Shown piece by piece: positions 35,482-44,439 of a stretch of 64,000 bases of DNA. Origin of the DNA: Fimbriimonadaceae bacterium (GTDB lineage: Bacteria > Armatimonadota > UBA10988); the NCBI GenBank assembly GCA_020850355.1, contig JADZEX010000028.1:47145-111144 (forward strand). Direction: 5' to 3'. The notes beneath the pieces were generated by a model. The model was not told the DNA's origin. It saw only the letters and a program-made list of their open reading frames with translations, and did not search any database. The position numbers and the translations under genes were made by a program. How positions within the stretch are numbered: the first letter of the stretch is position 1; every line of letters begins with the position of its first letter.

Positions 35482-36766
35482 ATTTTCCGGATGCCTTCGC
35501 GGCGCGCAGGCGGTCGAGGAGGACGCTGCCGAGGATCACCAGGCCCAGGACGACTTTCTGGGTGTAGCTCTGGACGCCGATCAGGTTCATGCCGTTCTGG
35601 ATCACGGCGATCAGGCAGGCGCCGATCAGGGTGCCCAGGACGCTGCCGGAGCCACCGCTGAGGCTGGTGCCGCCGACCACCACGGCGGCGATCACGTACA
35701 GCTCGTACATCTGGCCGTAGGTCGGCGAACCGCTCTGCAACTGCGACGCGGTGACCACACCGCCGAGCCCGGCCAGCAGGCCGCTGAGGGTGTAGACCCA
35801 GCGCAAGATCGCCCGCTCGCGGACGCCCGACAGCCGGGCCGCCTCGCGGTTGCCGCCGACCGCATAGATCCGCCGCCCGAGCGCGGTGCGACTGGCGAAC
35901 AGGTGCGCCGCGGCGTAGAGCGTCAGCATCAGCAGCACCGCCACGGGCAGGCCGGCGACGGTGCCGCGGCCGAGGGCGGTGAAGCTGGCGGGCACCTGGT
36001 AGATCGACTGCCCATCGGCCAGCATGTAGGCGGCGCCACTGGCCACCAGCATCACCGCCAAGGTGACGATGAACGGTGGGATGCTCAACCCGGTGACCAG
36101 CCAACCCGTCCCGTACCCCACCGCCGCGGTGAGGGTCAGGGCCAGCAGCGCCGCGACCACCTGGGTGGCGCCCCCAGCCGCGACCCCGCCGTGGCCGCGC
36201 AGCCAGACGGTCGCGGCGACCGCTGCCAGGGCAATCAGACTGCCCACCGACAGGTCGATGCCGCCGGTCAGGATCACGAAGGTCATACCGACCGCCAGGA
36301 TCGCGATCACCGCGATCTGGTTCGCGACGTTCAGCAGGTTCTCGCGCAGCAGAAAGGTCGGCCAGCGGTAGGCTGGCGGCTGAAGCAAAGGCACACCACG
36401 CAGGCGCGGGTGGTGCTGCCAGAGCGGCCACCCCGCCGCGGCCGCGCCGGCCACGATCAGGGCCGGCGGCTGCCGCTGCGCTTCGACCGCCTGACGTGCG
36501 TCGCGCGGCTCGCCGAGCACTCGCCAGACCACCGCCCCACCGGCGGTCAGGCGCGCCGCCACCGCGTCGACGAAGCTGCCCTCGGTCGGGCCGCCGACCA
36601 CCAGCACCGGACTCGCCGCTGGCACCGCGGCCAGCTCGGCTTGCAGCGCCGTGGCGGCGGCGACTCCGGTCGGGCGCTGCTCCGCCAGGGTGCGCAGACT
36701 CAGCACCGCGCCCAGGCCCAGCAGCACCAACAGCATCCCTACCTCGCCTCGCCACCGCGCTCGCAT
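35474..36766 (-). CDS. sugar ABC transporter permease, RbsC-like, with an N-terminal insert
   Basis: 430 residues from the ATG at 36766 (GGAG site). The C-terminal ~300 residues match RbsC-type permeases: GMTFVILTGGIDLSVGSLIA, GIDLSVGS, LSIPPFIVTLAVM, GRRIYAVGGNREAARLSGV and the GGTSLSGGSGSVLGTLIGA motif. Between the first membrane helix (about 10-24) and the next lies a polar insert of about 100 residues (roughly 28-130) that includes ASPVLVVGGPTEGSFVDAVA and PALIVAGAAAAGWPLW, like one lobe of a periplasmic-binding fold. No ATPase or binding protein is next to it, only the divergent LacI-like gene. The last residues (KWS and stop) come from the REP-like repeat arm. Confidence 0.82.
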   Translation of the reverse strand: MRARWRGEVGMLLVLLGLGAVLSLRTLAEQRPTGVAAATALQAELAAVPAASPVLVVGGPTEGSFVDAVAARLTAGGAVVWRVLGEPRDARQAVEAQRQPPALIVAGAAAAGWPLWQHHPRLRGVPLLQPPAYRWPTFLLRENLLNVANQIAVIAILAVGMTFVILTGGIDLSVGSLIALAAVAATVWLRGHGGVAAGGATQVVAALLALTLTAAVGYGTGWLVTGLSIPPFIVTLAVMLVASGAAYMLADGQSIYQVPASFTALGRGTVAGLPVAVLLMLTLYAAAHLFASRTALGRRIYAVGGNREAARLSGVRERAILRWVYTLSGLLAGLGGVVTASQLQSGSPTYGQMYELYVIAAVVVGGTSLSGGSGSVLGTLIGACLIAVIQNGMNLIGVQSYTQKVVLGLVILGSVLLDRLRAAKASGKWS

Positions 36767-36910
36767 GGCCGCTCCGCCGTCACCGGCAGTCTCGCCGCTG
36801 CGGCCGCGGCCGTCAATGGCCGCCGGCCGCCAGCCACAGGTAAACGCTGTGTGACGATCCAGACTGAACCCCTCCTTGCTGCCAAGGTGGCCGCCGAGTA
36901 CAACGGTGGC

Positions 36911-37837
36911 GTGACCGGATGGGGGTACGACGTGGGGCCGAGCCTCAGACCTCCGCAGACGTCTGGCAAGCACCCCCGGCGCGTCTGGCGGCCGACGCGG
37001 CTGACCGCGACCTGCCGCACCATCGGCTTGCTGAGCAGCCTGCCGCAGGTCAGCGTGACGGCCCCGTTCCAGGCGCACCTGCTTGACGGGCTGCAGCACG
37101 GCTGCCAGCAGCACGGCTACGACCTGCTGCTGGTCAACAGGGCGCGCTACGAGTCGGCCGCGGCACTCGTGGAGCTGCTCTCCAGCGGGCAGTTGGCAGC
37201 GCTGGTCTGCTATCTGCGTCCCGGCGACCCCCTGGCCAGCAGCCTGGCGGCTGCGCCGCTGCCGGTGATGACGCTGGCCGGCGCCCTGCCCGGCGTGCCC
37301 TGTGTCACCGTCGACAATGCTCGCGGCGGGCGCCTGCAGGCGCAACACCTCTGGGAACGCGGGCACCGCCAGGTGCTCTACATCACCAGCCCCATCCCGC
37401 TCTACGCGGCCCTGGTCCGCCAGGCCGCCTTTCTGGCCGAGGCCGAGCGACGTGGGCAGCGGGTGACGCTGGTCCAGGCGGCTCCCGACCCCGCCCACCT
37501 GGACGAGGCCACCTTGGACTGGCTGCTGCGCGACGCGCCCGGGCAGCCGACCGCCCTGGTCGGCTGGAGCGACGGCACCGCCCGCCTGCTGCTGGCGCAA
37601 CTGATCGCCCACGGCGTGACGGCCATCCCGGAGCAGCTCGCCGTGGTCGGCTTCGACGGGCTGCCTGTCCACCCGGCCCTGACCCTGCCCTCGCCCTGGA
37701 CCCTGACCAGCATCGCCGCCCCCTGGCACGCGGTCGGCGTCCACTGTATCGACCTTCTCGCCGGTGCCATCGCCGGTCAGCCGCTGCCGAACCTGACCGA
37801 GCTCCCGGTCAAACTGCTGGTGGGCAACACCACCTAG
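36911..37837 (+). CDS. LacI-type periplasmic-binding-like ligand domain without HTH
   Basis: 308 residues from a GTG at 36911. The body is a LacI/GalR-like ligand-binding domain: TIGLLSSLPQVSVTAPFQ, HLLDGLQHGCQQHGYDLLLV, then VTVDNARGGRLQAQHLWERG, QLAVVGFDGLPVHPALTLPS and AWHAVGVHCIDLL-like C-terminus. LacI repressors start with a helix-turn-helix of about 60 residues; here only about 36 unrelated residues precede the binding domain, and I find no HTH in the other frames upstream. It could be a sensor, a lost-DNA-binding regulator, or the partner of the divergently transcribed permease. The weak start signal leaves the N-terminus open. Confidence 0.65.
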   Translation: MTGWGYDVGPSLRPPQTSGKHPRRVWRPTRLTATCRTIGLLSSLPQVSVTAPFQAHLLDGLQHGCQQHGYDLLLVNRARYESAAALVELLSSGQLAALVCYLRPGDPLASSLAAAPLPVMTLAGALPGVPCVTVDNARGGRLQAQHLWERGHRQVLYITSPIPLYAALVRQAAFLAEAERRGQRVTLVQAAPDPAHLDEATLDWLLRDAPGQPTALVGWSDGTARLLLAQLIAHGVTAIPEQLAVVGFDGLPVHPALTLPSPWTLTSIAAPWHAVGVHCIDLLAGAIAGQPLPNLTELPVKLLVGNTT

Positions 37838-38102
37838 CGCGACGCGACGCCGGCGCGCCTGGCCACGATCAACGAGGAGCTGCGGAGGTCGTTGTCCGAG
37901 ACCGGCGAACCTCCCGGCACAGACCGTGACCGGCCTACGAGCAGGGGCCTTGAAGGCGGGATCCTCTCCCGCGGACTCGTAGCGACGTGGCGGCTGATTC
38001 TCAGGGAGGACTGACAACGATGCGACATCGGATCGCCGCTCGGTTAGGTTCCGGTCCGTGGCAGGAGCTTTGTAGCGGCCCACCTTCAGGGGAGTGGCAA
38101 CC

Positions 38103-40981
38103 ATGTTGGCAAAGCTGTTGGTGGTGCTGCTGGCGACGAGCCTGGCGCACGGGGCGACCACGCACGTCATCGCAGTCGGCGTCGAGAAGTACGACGATGC
38201 CGCATCAGCGCCTTGAAGTACGCGGCGGCCGACGCGAACGAGGTGGGCGCGGCGTTCCGGGCATCGGGGGTCGCGCCGCGAAACGTCGTGGTGCTCACCA
38301 GCGACACCGCCCAGGCCGATCGCCAGGGCACCCGCGCCAACTTCCTGAGAGCCCTGAGCGGAGTTCGTGAGCGAGCGGTGGCCGGCGACAAGGTGGTCGT
38401 CTTCTTCGCGGGCCACGGCATCGCGAAGGAGGGCCAGCAGTACCTGCTGCCCAGCGACACCCAGGCCGACCTGTTTGAGGAAACGGCCCTCGCCGTGCGG
38501 ACGGTCAACAAGGCCCTGGAGGGCACCCAGGCCGCCGAGTTGCTGTTCCTGCTCGACGCCTGCCGGAACGATCCAACTGCCGGCCGCGGCGACAACGATG
38601 CGGCGCTCACCGATGGCCTGGCCCGCGGCCTGCGGCCGATCCTCGCGAAGCCGGTCGACCGACCCGCGGTGGTTGCCACGCTGCTGGCCTGCGATGTCGG
38701 CCAGCGCGCCTACGAGGACCCTGAGGCCGGGCATGGCGCCTTCACGGTCTACCTGCCGCCCGCCCGCGGTGGGCAAGCCACCGCGGGCGGGCCGGTGAAG
38801 CTGAGCGCACTGGCGAGCTACGTCAACAAGGAGGTCACCGCCTGGGGGGGACGCAGCCGCAAGGAACAGCGCCCCCGCCTCGAGAACCCCGACGGCGGCG
38901 ATATGCTGATCCTGACCCCGCCGCCTGAGCCGCTGGTCAGCGTGGCCTTCGTCAACCACACCCTCGCCCAGGTCGTCGACCTGGTCTCGCAGCAGTACGG
39001 CGCGGCGATCGTGCTGGGCAAGGGCGTCGACCCGACCCTCTCGGTGACCGGTCGCCTGGAGAACCAGCCGCTCGGGACGGTGCTCAAGGTGCTGGTGGCG
39101 GCCCATGACCGGACGGTGCGCAAGCAGGCCGGGGTTTTCCTGATCGAATCGGCGGGCGCAGGCGACCCAGCCCGGCCGGACCAGCCGCCGACCGGACCAG
39201 CCGATCTGCCCGTGGCCGCCGATGGCCCCGGCGACTGCCGCGCGATCATGGAAGCGGTCAATCGCGTCGGCCCGGGGAGCACGATCCGCATCAAGGCGGG
39301 GGTCTACCGCGAGAGCGTGGTGCTGCAGAAGCCAGTCAGCCTGGTCGGCGACGGCGACCGCGAGCAGGTGGTGATGGAGCAGGTGGGGCAGACGGTGCTC
39401 ACAGTGTCGGGTGAGTCGGTCACGATTCGGCGCCTTACTCTCCGCCAGTTGGCACCGCCAGGCGATCCCGCACCGCCGGCGGAGGGGACCGATTGGCGCG
39501 CGGCCTATCCGACCCGGGTCAGCAGCCAGGCCGTCGTCACCGCCACGGACTGCCGGTTCACTACCAACCGACGGGTCTACCACGCTTCCCAGGTGAAAAA
39601 AGGCGTACGCCACGCTAACTGAGTGCGTAGCCGACGGGGCTTCGAATGCGGGCTTCGGCTGCAGTGATGGCGCGTCGCTGACGCTCATCGGTTGCCAAGC
39701 CGACAACGTCGAGTTCAGGGTCTACGTTGAGCATGGCGGCCGGCTCCGGGTCCATCGCGCTCGCCTCGCTGGTGCCGAGGATGTGGCTGCGTATGGCGGT
39801 CCTCCCAGCGACGCCGAGTTTGAGGACTGCGAGTTGGTCGGTCGCGCCAACGGATGCCTCAGGGTACCGGATGCCAGCACGGCCAAGCTCACGCGCTGTC
39901 GGCTCGTCGCCAGCCCCATATTCGGCGCCCTGGTCAACGGCGCCGGCTCACGGATCGAGTTGGACCGCTGCACCGTTACCGGCAACGCCAAGGGCGCGTT
40001 CGAGATCCAGGACGGCGGACAGGTCCGCCACACTGGTTGCACCTTCGATCCCGGCGACGCCACCGTGCCCAAGGAGCAGGCCGCCGCGCCGACTGCCGCC
40101 GACTTTGCCGGGCCGGCGATCACGGTGGCGCAGGACGGCAGCGGGCAGTACCGGACGATCAACCAGGCTGTGGCCGCTGCGCCCGGGAACGCCCGGATCA
40201 TCAACAAGCCGGGCGTGTACCAAGAGAAAGTGGAGCTACGGAAGCCTCTGAGTCTGGTCGGCCAGGGCTCGCGCGAGCAGGTTGTCATCGCGCAGGCGGG
40301 GCAGGCATGGGTGTCGGCGATCGGCCTGCCGGCCCGGTTGACTGGCCTGTCCTTGCGCCTGCTGGCCCCGGCCGACGCGAGCGCGACCGCCGCCCCATCG
40401 AGATCAGCTCCGTTGCAGGTCAGCGATGGCGCCGCCCTGACCGCGGTGGACTGTCGCTTGTCGGTAACTGGCGGGTAGACTGTGCCGGGCGTGTCGCCAA
40501 TGCAACGGCAACCATGACGCGTTGCCTGGTTGACGGCCCCGGGGTGAACGCGGGCTATGCCGTCGGTTGGCGTGGGTCGCTGGCCCTCTACAAGACTCAG
40601 GCCGAGGCGCAAGGGTCGGGCCTGTCGGTGGTGGCAGGCGGCAGGCTCCGCGCCTGGCAATGCCGGCTCGCGGGCCGCGGGCACGGGGCCTGGGTGTGGT
40701 CCGGTGGCGAGCAACCGAGCCGAGCCGAACTCGACGGCTGCGAACTGACTGGGACCGAATATGCGGCGCTGCTGGTGCAGGAAGGCAGTAGCGCGAAGCC
40801 AGCGGGCTGCCGCCTGACCAAGAGCCAGGGCAACGGCGTTCAGGTGGACGGCGCGCCGTCGCAGGTGGAGATTGACCGCTGCACGCTCACCGGCAACGGC
40901 GCGTTCGAGCTGAAGAGCGGCGGCCAGGTCCGCCACACCGGCTGCACTGTCGATCCCGGCGACGCCACCGTGCCGGGATGA
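38103..40981 (+). pseudogene. disrupted secreted caspase - STN-like - beta-helix protein
   Basis: A single ancestral gene in four frame segments. 38103-38205: ATG after GGGGAG, signal peptide (LLVVLLATSLAHGATT) and the caspase start HVIAVGVEKYDD. About 38204-39600: caspase-like body with FFAGHGIAKEG and LLFLLDACRND, the His and Cys of the catalytic dyad; then an STN-like segment (VSVAFVNHTLAQVVDLVSQQ) and a first beta-helix unit. About 39603-40478 and 40472-40981: further beta-helix units. Breaks: one base lacking near 38204; one extra A in the A6 run at 39596-39601; one G lacking in GGG near 40470. The peptide is continuous across all breaks. A true protein would be about 950 residues. Confidence 0.75.
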
Positions 40982-41057
40982 CGAACTGAGGCCAGCCCTG
41001 CTCGGCGGCATAGGCCAACTGCACTGCGGCGGTGCCGTAGTGAATCTCCTGTCGCAT
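40978..41057 (-). pseudogene. possible 5' remnant of an unknown gene
   Basis: An ATG at 41057 preceded by an AGGTGGG site begins a codon-like stretch (MRQEIHYGTAAVQLAYAAEQ, then GWPQF) that loses coding character where it meets the end of the beta-helix gene. It looks like the start of a minus-strand gene cut off by the recombination that joined these sequences. The family was not recognised; this is a weak call. Confidence 0.3.
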
Positions 41058-41291
41058 GTCCCACCTGCACGGCGCAGCTCTCACCGCGCGGGGGTGCGCG
41101 GGGTCCTCCCCAGGACCGCTGGACCGTGCCCGTGACATGTTTCGCCGCGGCCGACGACATCCCTCCTGGGGACCGGGAAGTCGTCTTGCTGCGATCCGGG
41201 CCGCGTCGCCGGGCAGCCCTCGCTCTGGTCGCTCAGGTCGCCCCGAAATGCGTTACAATCGAAGCAGCCGGTTCGGTTCACGAGGCAGACG
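40982..41291. other. intergenic stretch with remnant and a possible -10 box
   Basis: About 310 bases. Besides the minus-strand remnant at 40978-41057 I see no gene. TACAAT at 41254-41259 could be a -10 box for the membrane protein at 41292, but no good -35 box lies 17 bases before it. Confidence 0.4.
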
Positions 41292-41681
41292 ATGCAGTTT
41301 CCGGGCGCCCCGACAGCAGTCTCTCCGCGGCCGCCAGTGGCCTTGGTGGGGGTCTGGTTGTCCAATCTGGTGATGGTGGCCGGTTCCCTCTGGGCGGCCT
41401 GGGAGCTCACCTTCCGGGCGTCCGGCGCGATCGATGGTCTGCAGTCCGTGTGCGGCCCGCTGTCCTGCCTGGCGTTGGCTTGGGCCGGCGTCGTCACCTG
41501 GGTCTCGCTCAACTTCCGGCGCCGGCGGCGGTGGGCCTGGTCGGTGCAGCTCATGCTGCTCTGCCTGATCGTCGGGCTCGGGTCGCTGCCGGGCCTGCTG
41601 TGGGTGCCGCTGCTGGTGGCCTGGTGCAGCCCGCCCGTGCGCGACTGGTTCGACCCGCCGGCGCGGCGCCACTTTGGCTGA
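41292..41681 (+). CDS. small membrane protein of unknown function
   Basis: 129 residues with three hydrophobic segments (VGVWLSNLVMVAGSLWAAW, LSCLALAWAGVVTWVSL, LMLLCLIVGLGSLPGLLWVP) and an Arg-rich loop FRRRRRW between the second and third. It precedes the DinB gene by 12 bases on the same strand, so they may be cotranscribed. No family was recognised. Confidence 0.6.
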   Translation: MQFPGAPTAVSPRPPVALVGVWLSNLVMVAGSLWAAWELTFRASGAIDGLQSVCGPLSCLALAWAGVVTWVSLNFRRRRRWAWSVQLMLLCLIVGLGSLPGLLWVPLLVAWCSPPVRDWFDPPARRHFG

Positions 41682-41693
41682 CGGAGCCACCGC

Positions 41694-42191
41694 ATGGACC
41701 ACTCCCCCTGGTTGGCCAGCTTGCGGGACACCCTCGACTTCTGCCGGGAACGGTTGCTGGTGGGGGCGCGCGCGTTGAGCGAGGCGGACCTGGCGCGGCA
41801 GCCGGTGCCGAGCATCATGAGCCCGCGCGAGCAGTTGCTGCACGTCGCGTGGGCCGAGGCCAATTGGCGCGGGCGCTGCGTCGGCAAGCCTGGCACGCCG
41901 CGCTGGCCGGCGCCGACCGCCGCGCACACGCTGCCGGCGCTGTTGGACCTGCTGGCCGCTGAGCGGGCCGTGACGCTGGTCTGGTTCGAGACCCTCACCG
42001 ACGCCGAGTTGCTGCGGCCGGTGCAAGACGCGGCGGGGCGTGAGTTGAGCGTGGTCTGGGTGCTGCACCATCTGGCCCGCCACGATGCGCACCACGCCGG
42101 CCAGATCCTCGCCCTGTGGCGCCTGGGGCACGACGGCGAGCCGATCCGCTCGGGCTACAGCGCCATCGTCGACACCCAGCGCGCCGGCTGA
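41694..42191 (+). CDS. DinB-family (four-helix, metal-binding) protein
   Basis: 165 residues. The pattern fits DinB-like proteins: helix 1 with LRDTLDFCRERLL, MSPREQLLHVAWAEANW after about 45 residues, and the C-terminal VLHHLARHDAHHAGQILALW, whose His residues would bind a divalent metal with the earlier LLHVAW histidine. Members include thiol-dependent S-transferases (bacillithiol or mycothiol). The GCTGACGGAGCC site supports the ATG. A second DinB-like gene lies at 42860-43342 on the other strand. Confidence 0.75.
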   Translation: MDHSPWLASLRDTLDFCRERLLVGARALSEADLARQPVPSIMSPREQLLHVAWAEANWRGRCVGKPGTPRWPAPTAAHTLPALLDLLAAERAVTLVWFETLTDAELLRPVQDAAGRELSVVWVLHHLARHDAHHAGQILALWRLGHDGEPIRSGYSAIVDTQRAG

Positions 42192-42235
42192 AGGGTTCGG
42201 CGACGCGGGCTCGAAGCGCCGGGCGGGAGCCGCCG

Positions 42236-42838
42236 GTGGACAACATCGCCTACGACCTGCCCTTCGCCGCGATCGGCGCCGATGTACAGATCTACCCGCA
42301 GGCCAAGATCGTCTTCCCCGAGCGGATCCGCCTCGGCGACAACGTCCGGATCGACGACTTCACCTTCGTGATCGGCAGCGCCGTCTGCGACATCGGCAGC
42401 TTCGTTCACGTCGCCGCCTTCACCTCGATCTTTGGCGGCGGCGAGGTCGTGATCGAGGACTTCGTCGGCCTCAGCCCCGGGGTGCGGCTACAAACCGCCA
42501 GCGACGACTACGGCGGCGGCAGCCTGACCAACGCCACGGTCCCGCCGGAGTTCACCTTCGCCGCGCGGCGTAGCTACGTGCGGCTGCGCAAGCATGTCAT
42601 CATCGGTGCCAATGCGGTGATCCTGCCGGGCGTCGAAATCGGCGAAGGCGCCGCCGTGGCCGCCGGGTCGGTGATCCGTGAGGATTGCCAGCCCTGGACG
42701 ACCTACGCCGGCAACCCCGCCCGTCCCTTCTGGCGACGCCCAGCGGACCAGATCCGCGCGCTCGAGGCACAGCTCCGGGCCGCCTGCTACGACGAAGCCG
42801 GGCGCTACCTGCCGCGCGCGGCGCGCGCGGCCCGGTAG
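42236..42838 (+). CDS. left-handed beta-helix (hexapeptide) acyltransferase
   Basis: 200 residues from a GTG at 42236 with a GGGAG site; the frame is open to 42116 but the extension overlaps the DinB gene. Hexapeptide repeats give the left-handed helix: AAIGADVQIYPQAKIVFPE, IRLGDNVRIDDFTFVIG, and HVIIGANAVILPGVEIGEGA then VAAGSVI. The ending TYAGNPARPFW is typical of maltose/nodulation-type acetyltransferases and colanic acid acetyltransferases. The acceptor is probably a sugar. It is followed by the convergent DinB-like gene. Confidence 0.82.
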   Translation: MDNIAYDLPFAAIGADVQIYPQAKIVFPERIRLGDNVRIDDFTFVIGSAVCDIGSFVHVAAFTSIFGGGEVVIEDFVGLSPGVRLQTASDDYGGGSLTNATVPPEFTFAARRSYVRLRKHVIIGANAVILPGVEIGEGAAVAAGSVIREDCQPWTTYAGNPARPFWRRPADQIRALEAQLRAACYDEAGRYLPRAARAAR

Positions 42839-42859
42839 GCTCCCCCCAGACGGTTGCCG

Positions 42860-43342
42860 CTACCCGCCGAACAGCTCGTCGGTGCCCAGCGTCTGGCCGA
42901 GCAGCTTGAGGTACAGGAACAACTGGTAGCGGTGCCCCACCGCGTGGTCCAGGCCGCTGATGCAGATGTAGGCCAGACTGCCCTGCGCGCCCCACGGCAC
43001 GGTCACCTGGCGGGTCTGCCAGTCCTCGTCACCGACCTCGGCCAGCAGCTCGCTGAGCAGCCTGGCCTGCGCGTCGCAGGCCGCCAGGGCCGCGTCGACC
43101 GTCGCCGTGGGCAGCTCGCCCTGCATCATCTGCTGCAACTGCTCCGGCGTCAGCGTGGTGCCACGGACGGCGATGTCGACCACCTCGGTCAGCGCCGCCG
43201 GCAGGTGCGCCAGCAACTGACCCAACGTCATCACCGACTCCACCGGACGCCACCCCAGTTGGTCGGCCGGTACGCGGCGGATCAACCCCGCAATCGACGC
43301 CATCGTCTGCAGACCGTAGGTCTCGAACTCTCGGACGTTCAT
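42860..43342 (-). CDS. DinB-like protein
   Basis: 160 residues from the ATG at 43342 (AAGGGAAG site); the frame is open to 43408. The helices carry QTMASIAGLIRRVPADQLGW, the SVMTLGQLLAHLPAALTEVV His motif typical of DinB proteins, and GLDHAVGHRYQLFLYLKLLG with two further His near the end. The three His suggest a metal site. Sequence differs strongly from the DinB gene at 41694, so this is not a recent duplicate. Confidence 0.65.
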   Translation of the reverse strand: MNVREFETYGLQTMASIAGLIRRVPADQLGWRPVESVMTLGQLLAHLPAALTEVVDIAVRGTTLTPEQLQQMMQGELPTATVDAALAACDAQARLLSELLAEVGDEDWQTRQVTVPWGAQGSLAYICISGLDHAVGHRYQLFLYLKLLGQTLGTDELFGG

Positions 43343-43404
43343 GCACTTCCCTTTCGCTCCCTGAGGAGACTGCAAACGCATGTTTGCAGATCCGGAACGG
43401 CCTG

Positions 43405-44406
43405 TCAAGGGGCGGCGGCGAAGCTCTCACGGAGGCGGGCCAGGAAGGCGCGTTCGACCGGGTCGAGCTGGTCCAGCAGCCGGCCTTCGGCCGGTCGCAG
43501 ATCGAAGCTGCGGCGGGGGCGGCCGGCCGGGTCGGCGCGCTGGTCGCCGTTGTGGAAGCACCAGCCGGCGGCCCCGCCCTCGCGGGCGCCGGTCAGGTCG
43601 GCCAGGAAGTCCTCGACCGTCGGCTCCCAGTCGCGGGTGAAGCCGCGCCGGAAGGGCTCCTGGTAGTGGACCGGTGCAGCCAGCCCGAGGCCACGCTGGA
43701 GGGTCAACAGGTCGACGGTGCGCTGCCGATTGCGCCGGGCCGAGGCCGCCGAGCGGGGGGCGTGCGGGGCGATCAGGTCGAGGCCGGCCGTCTGCAGGTA
43801 GCCACGCACCTTGGCCTCGTCCACCTCGCCGGTGTCGCTGGCGGTCAGCAGCCGCTGGGGGTCGATTGCTTTGACCGCGTCGCGCAGGCGGCGGAGGTCT
43901 TCGTAGCTGGCCCATTTCGACTGCATCGAGCGTTCGTTGGCGAGGTCGAGGTGGACGTTGCGGTAGGGCAGCAGCGCGCGCGTGACGGTCTCGACGGCGC
44001 GCCGATGCGCCGCGAAGTCGCGCAGCATGGTGGGCTGTCCGGCCCGCTCGCCAGCGTGGATGAAGGTCACGTCGACCACCAGCCCACGCTCGTCCGCGGC
44101 CCGGACCAGGTCCAGCAGCCGCGTGAAGTAGGGTTCGCGCGGCTCGCCGTCGATGGTTACGGCGGACACGTTGTGGTCGAAGAACGACCAGGTCGCCCAG
44201 AGGCGCAGCCAGTTGAAGCCATGGCGGCGCAGATCGTCCAGATCGGCCGCGACGGCCGCCGGCTCGGCCGCCAGTCCACCGTAGTAACTGCAACCGAGCA
44301 GAAAGACGGGCTGCCCCTGCAGGGTGAAGCGCTCGCCTGCGACGCCCAGCAGCGTGCCGCCTGGCGCCAGGCAACAGGTCGCCAACAGGCAAAACGGCGC
44401 GGTCAT
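43405..44406 (-). CDS. secreted GH5-like TIM-barrel glycosidase candidate
   Basis: 333 residues with a short N-terminal hydrophobic segment (MTAPFCLLATCCLAPGG). A GH-A clan layout is visible: FLLGCSYYGGL, DLRRHGFNWLRLWATW (GFN.LR motif), LVVDVTFIH, then NVHLDLANERSM where Asn-Glu would be the acid/base of GH5-like enzymes, and PVHYQEPFRRGF with a candidate nucleophile Glu. It follows the lactonase-like gene by 33 bases on the same strand. Substrate unknown. The Cys pair near the start could also be a lipoprotein site. Confidence 0.65.
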   Translation of the reverse strand: MTAPFCLLATCCLAPGGTLLGVAGERFTLQGQPVFLLGCSYYGGLAAEPAAVAADLDDLRRHGFNWLRLWATWSFFDHNVSAVTIDGEPREPYFTRLLDLVRAADERGLVVDVTFIHAGERAGQPTMLRDFAAHRRAVETVTRALLPYRNVHLDLANERSMQSKWASYEDLRRLRDAVKAIDPQRLLTASDTGEVDEAKVRGYLQTAGLDLIAPHAPRSAASARRNRQRTVDLLTLQRGLGLAAPVHYQEPFRRGFTRDWEPTVEDFLADLTGAREGGAAGWCFHNGDQRADPAGRPRRSFDLRPAEGRLLDQLDPVERAFLARLRESFAAAP

Positions 44407-44439
44407 CAGCGGTCTCCCGGCGCCCGGCAGCCCGCGGCG

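Noticed and set aside
36767..36910. Hidden HTH for the LacI-like gene in another frame
   Set aside because: I read all three plus frames in this region and found no helix-turn-helix pattern, so frame repair does not restore one.
39596..39602. Programmed -1 frameshift at AAAAAAG in the beta-helix gene
   Set aside because: The heptamer is out of register with the zero frame, and the shift needed to restore the protein is removal of one base, not a -1 slip. Indel or transcriptional slippage explains it better.
35474..39706. 1410-residue open frame on the minus strand
   Set aside because: Only the first part in genomic order (35474-36766) matches a known family (the permease). The rest lies opposite the LacI-like and caspase genes and is low-complexity.
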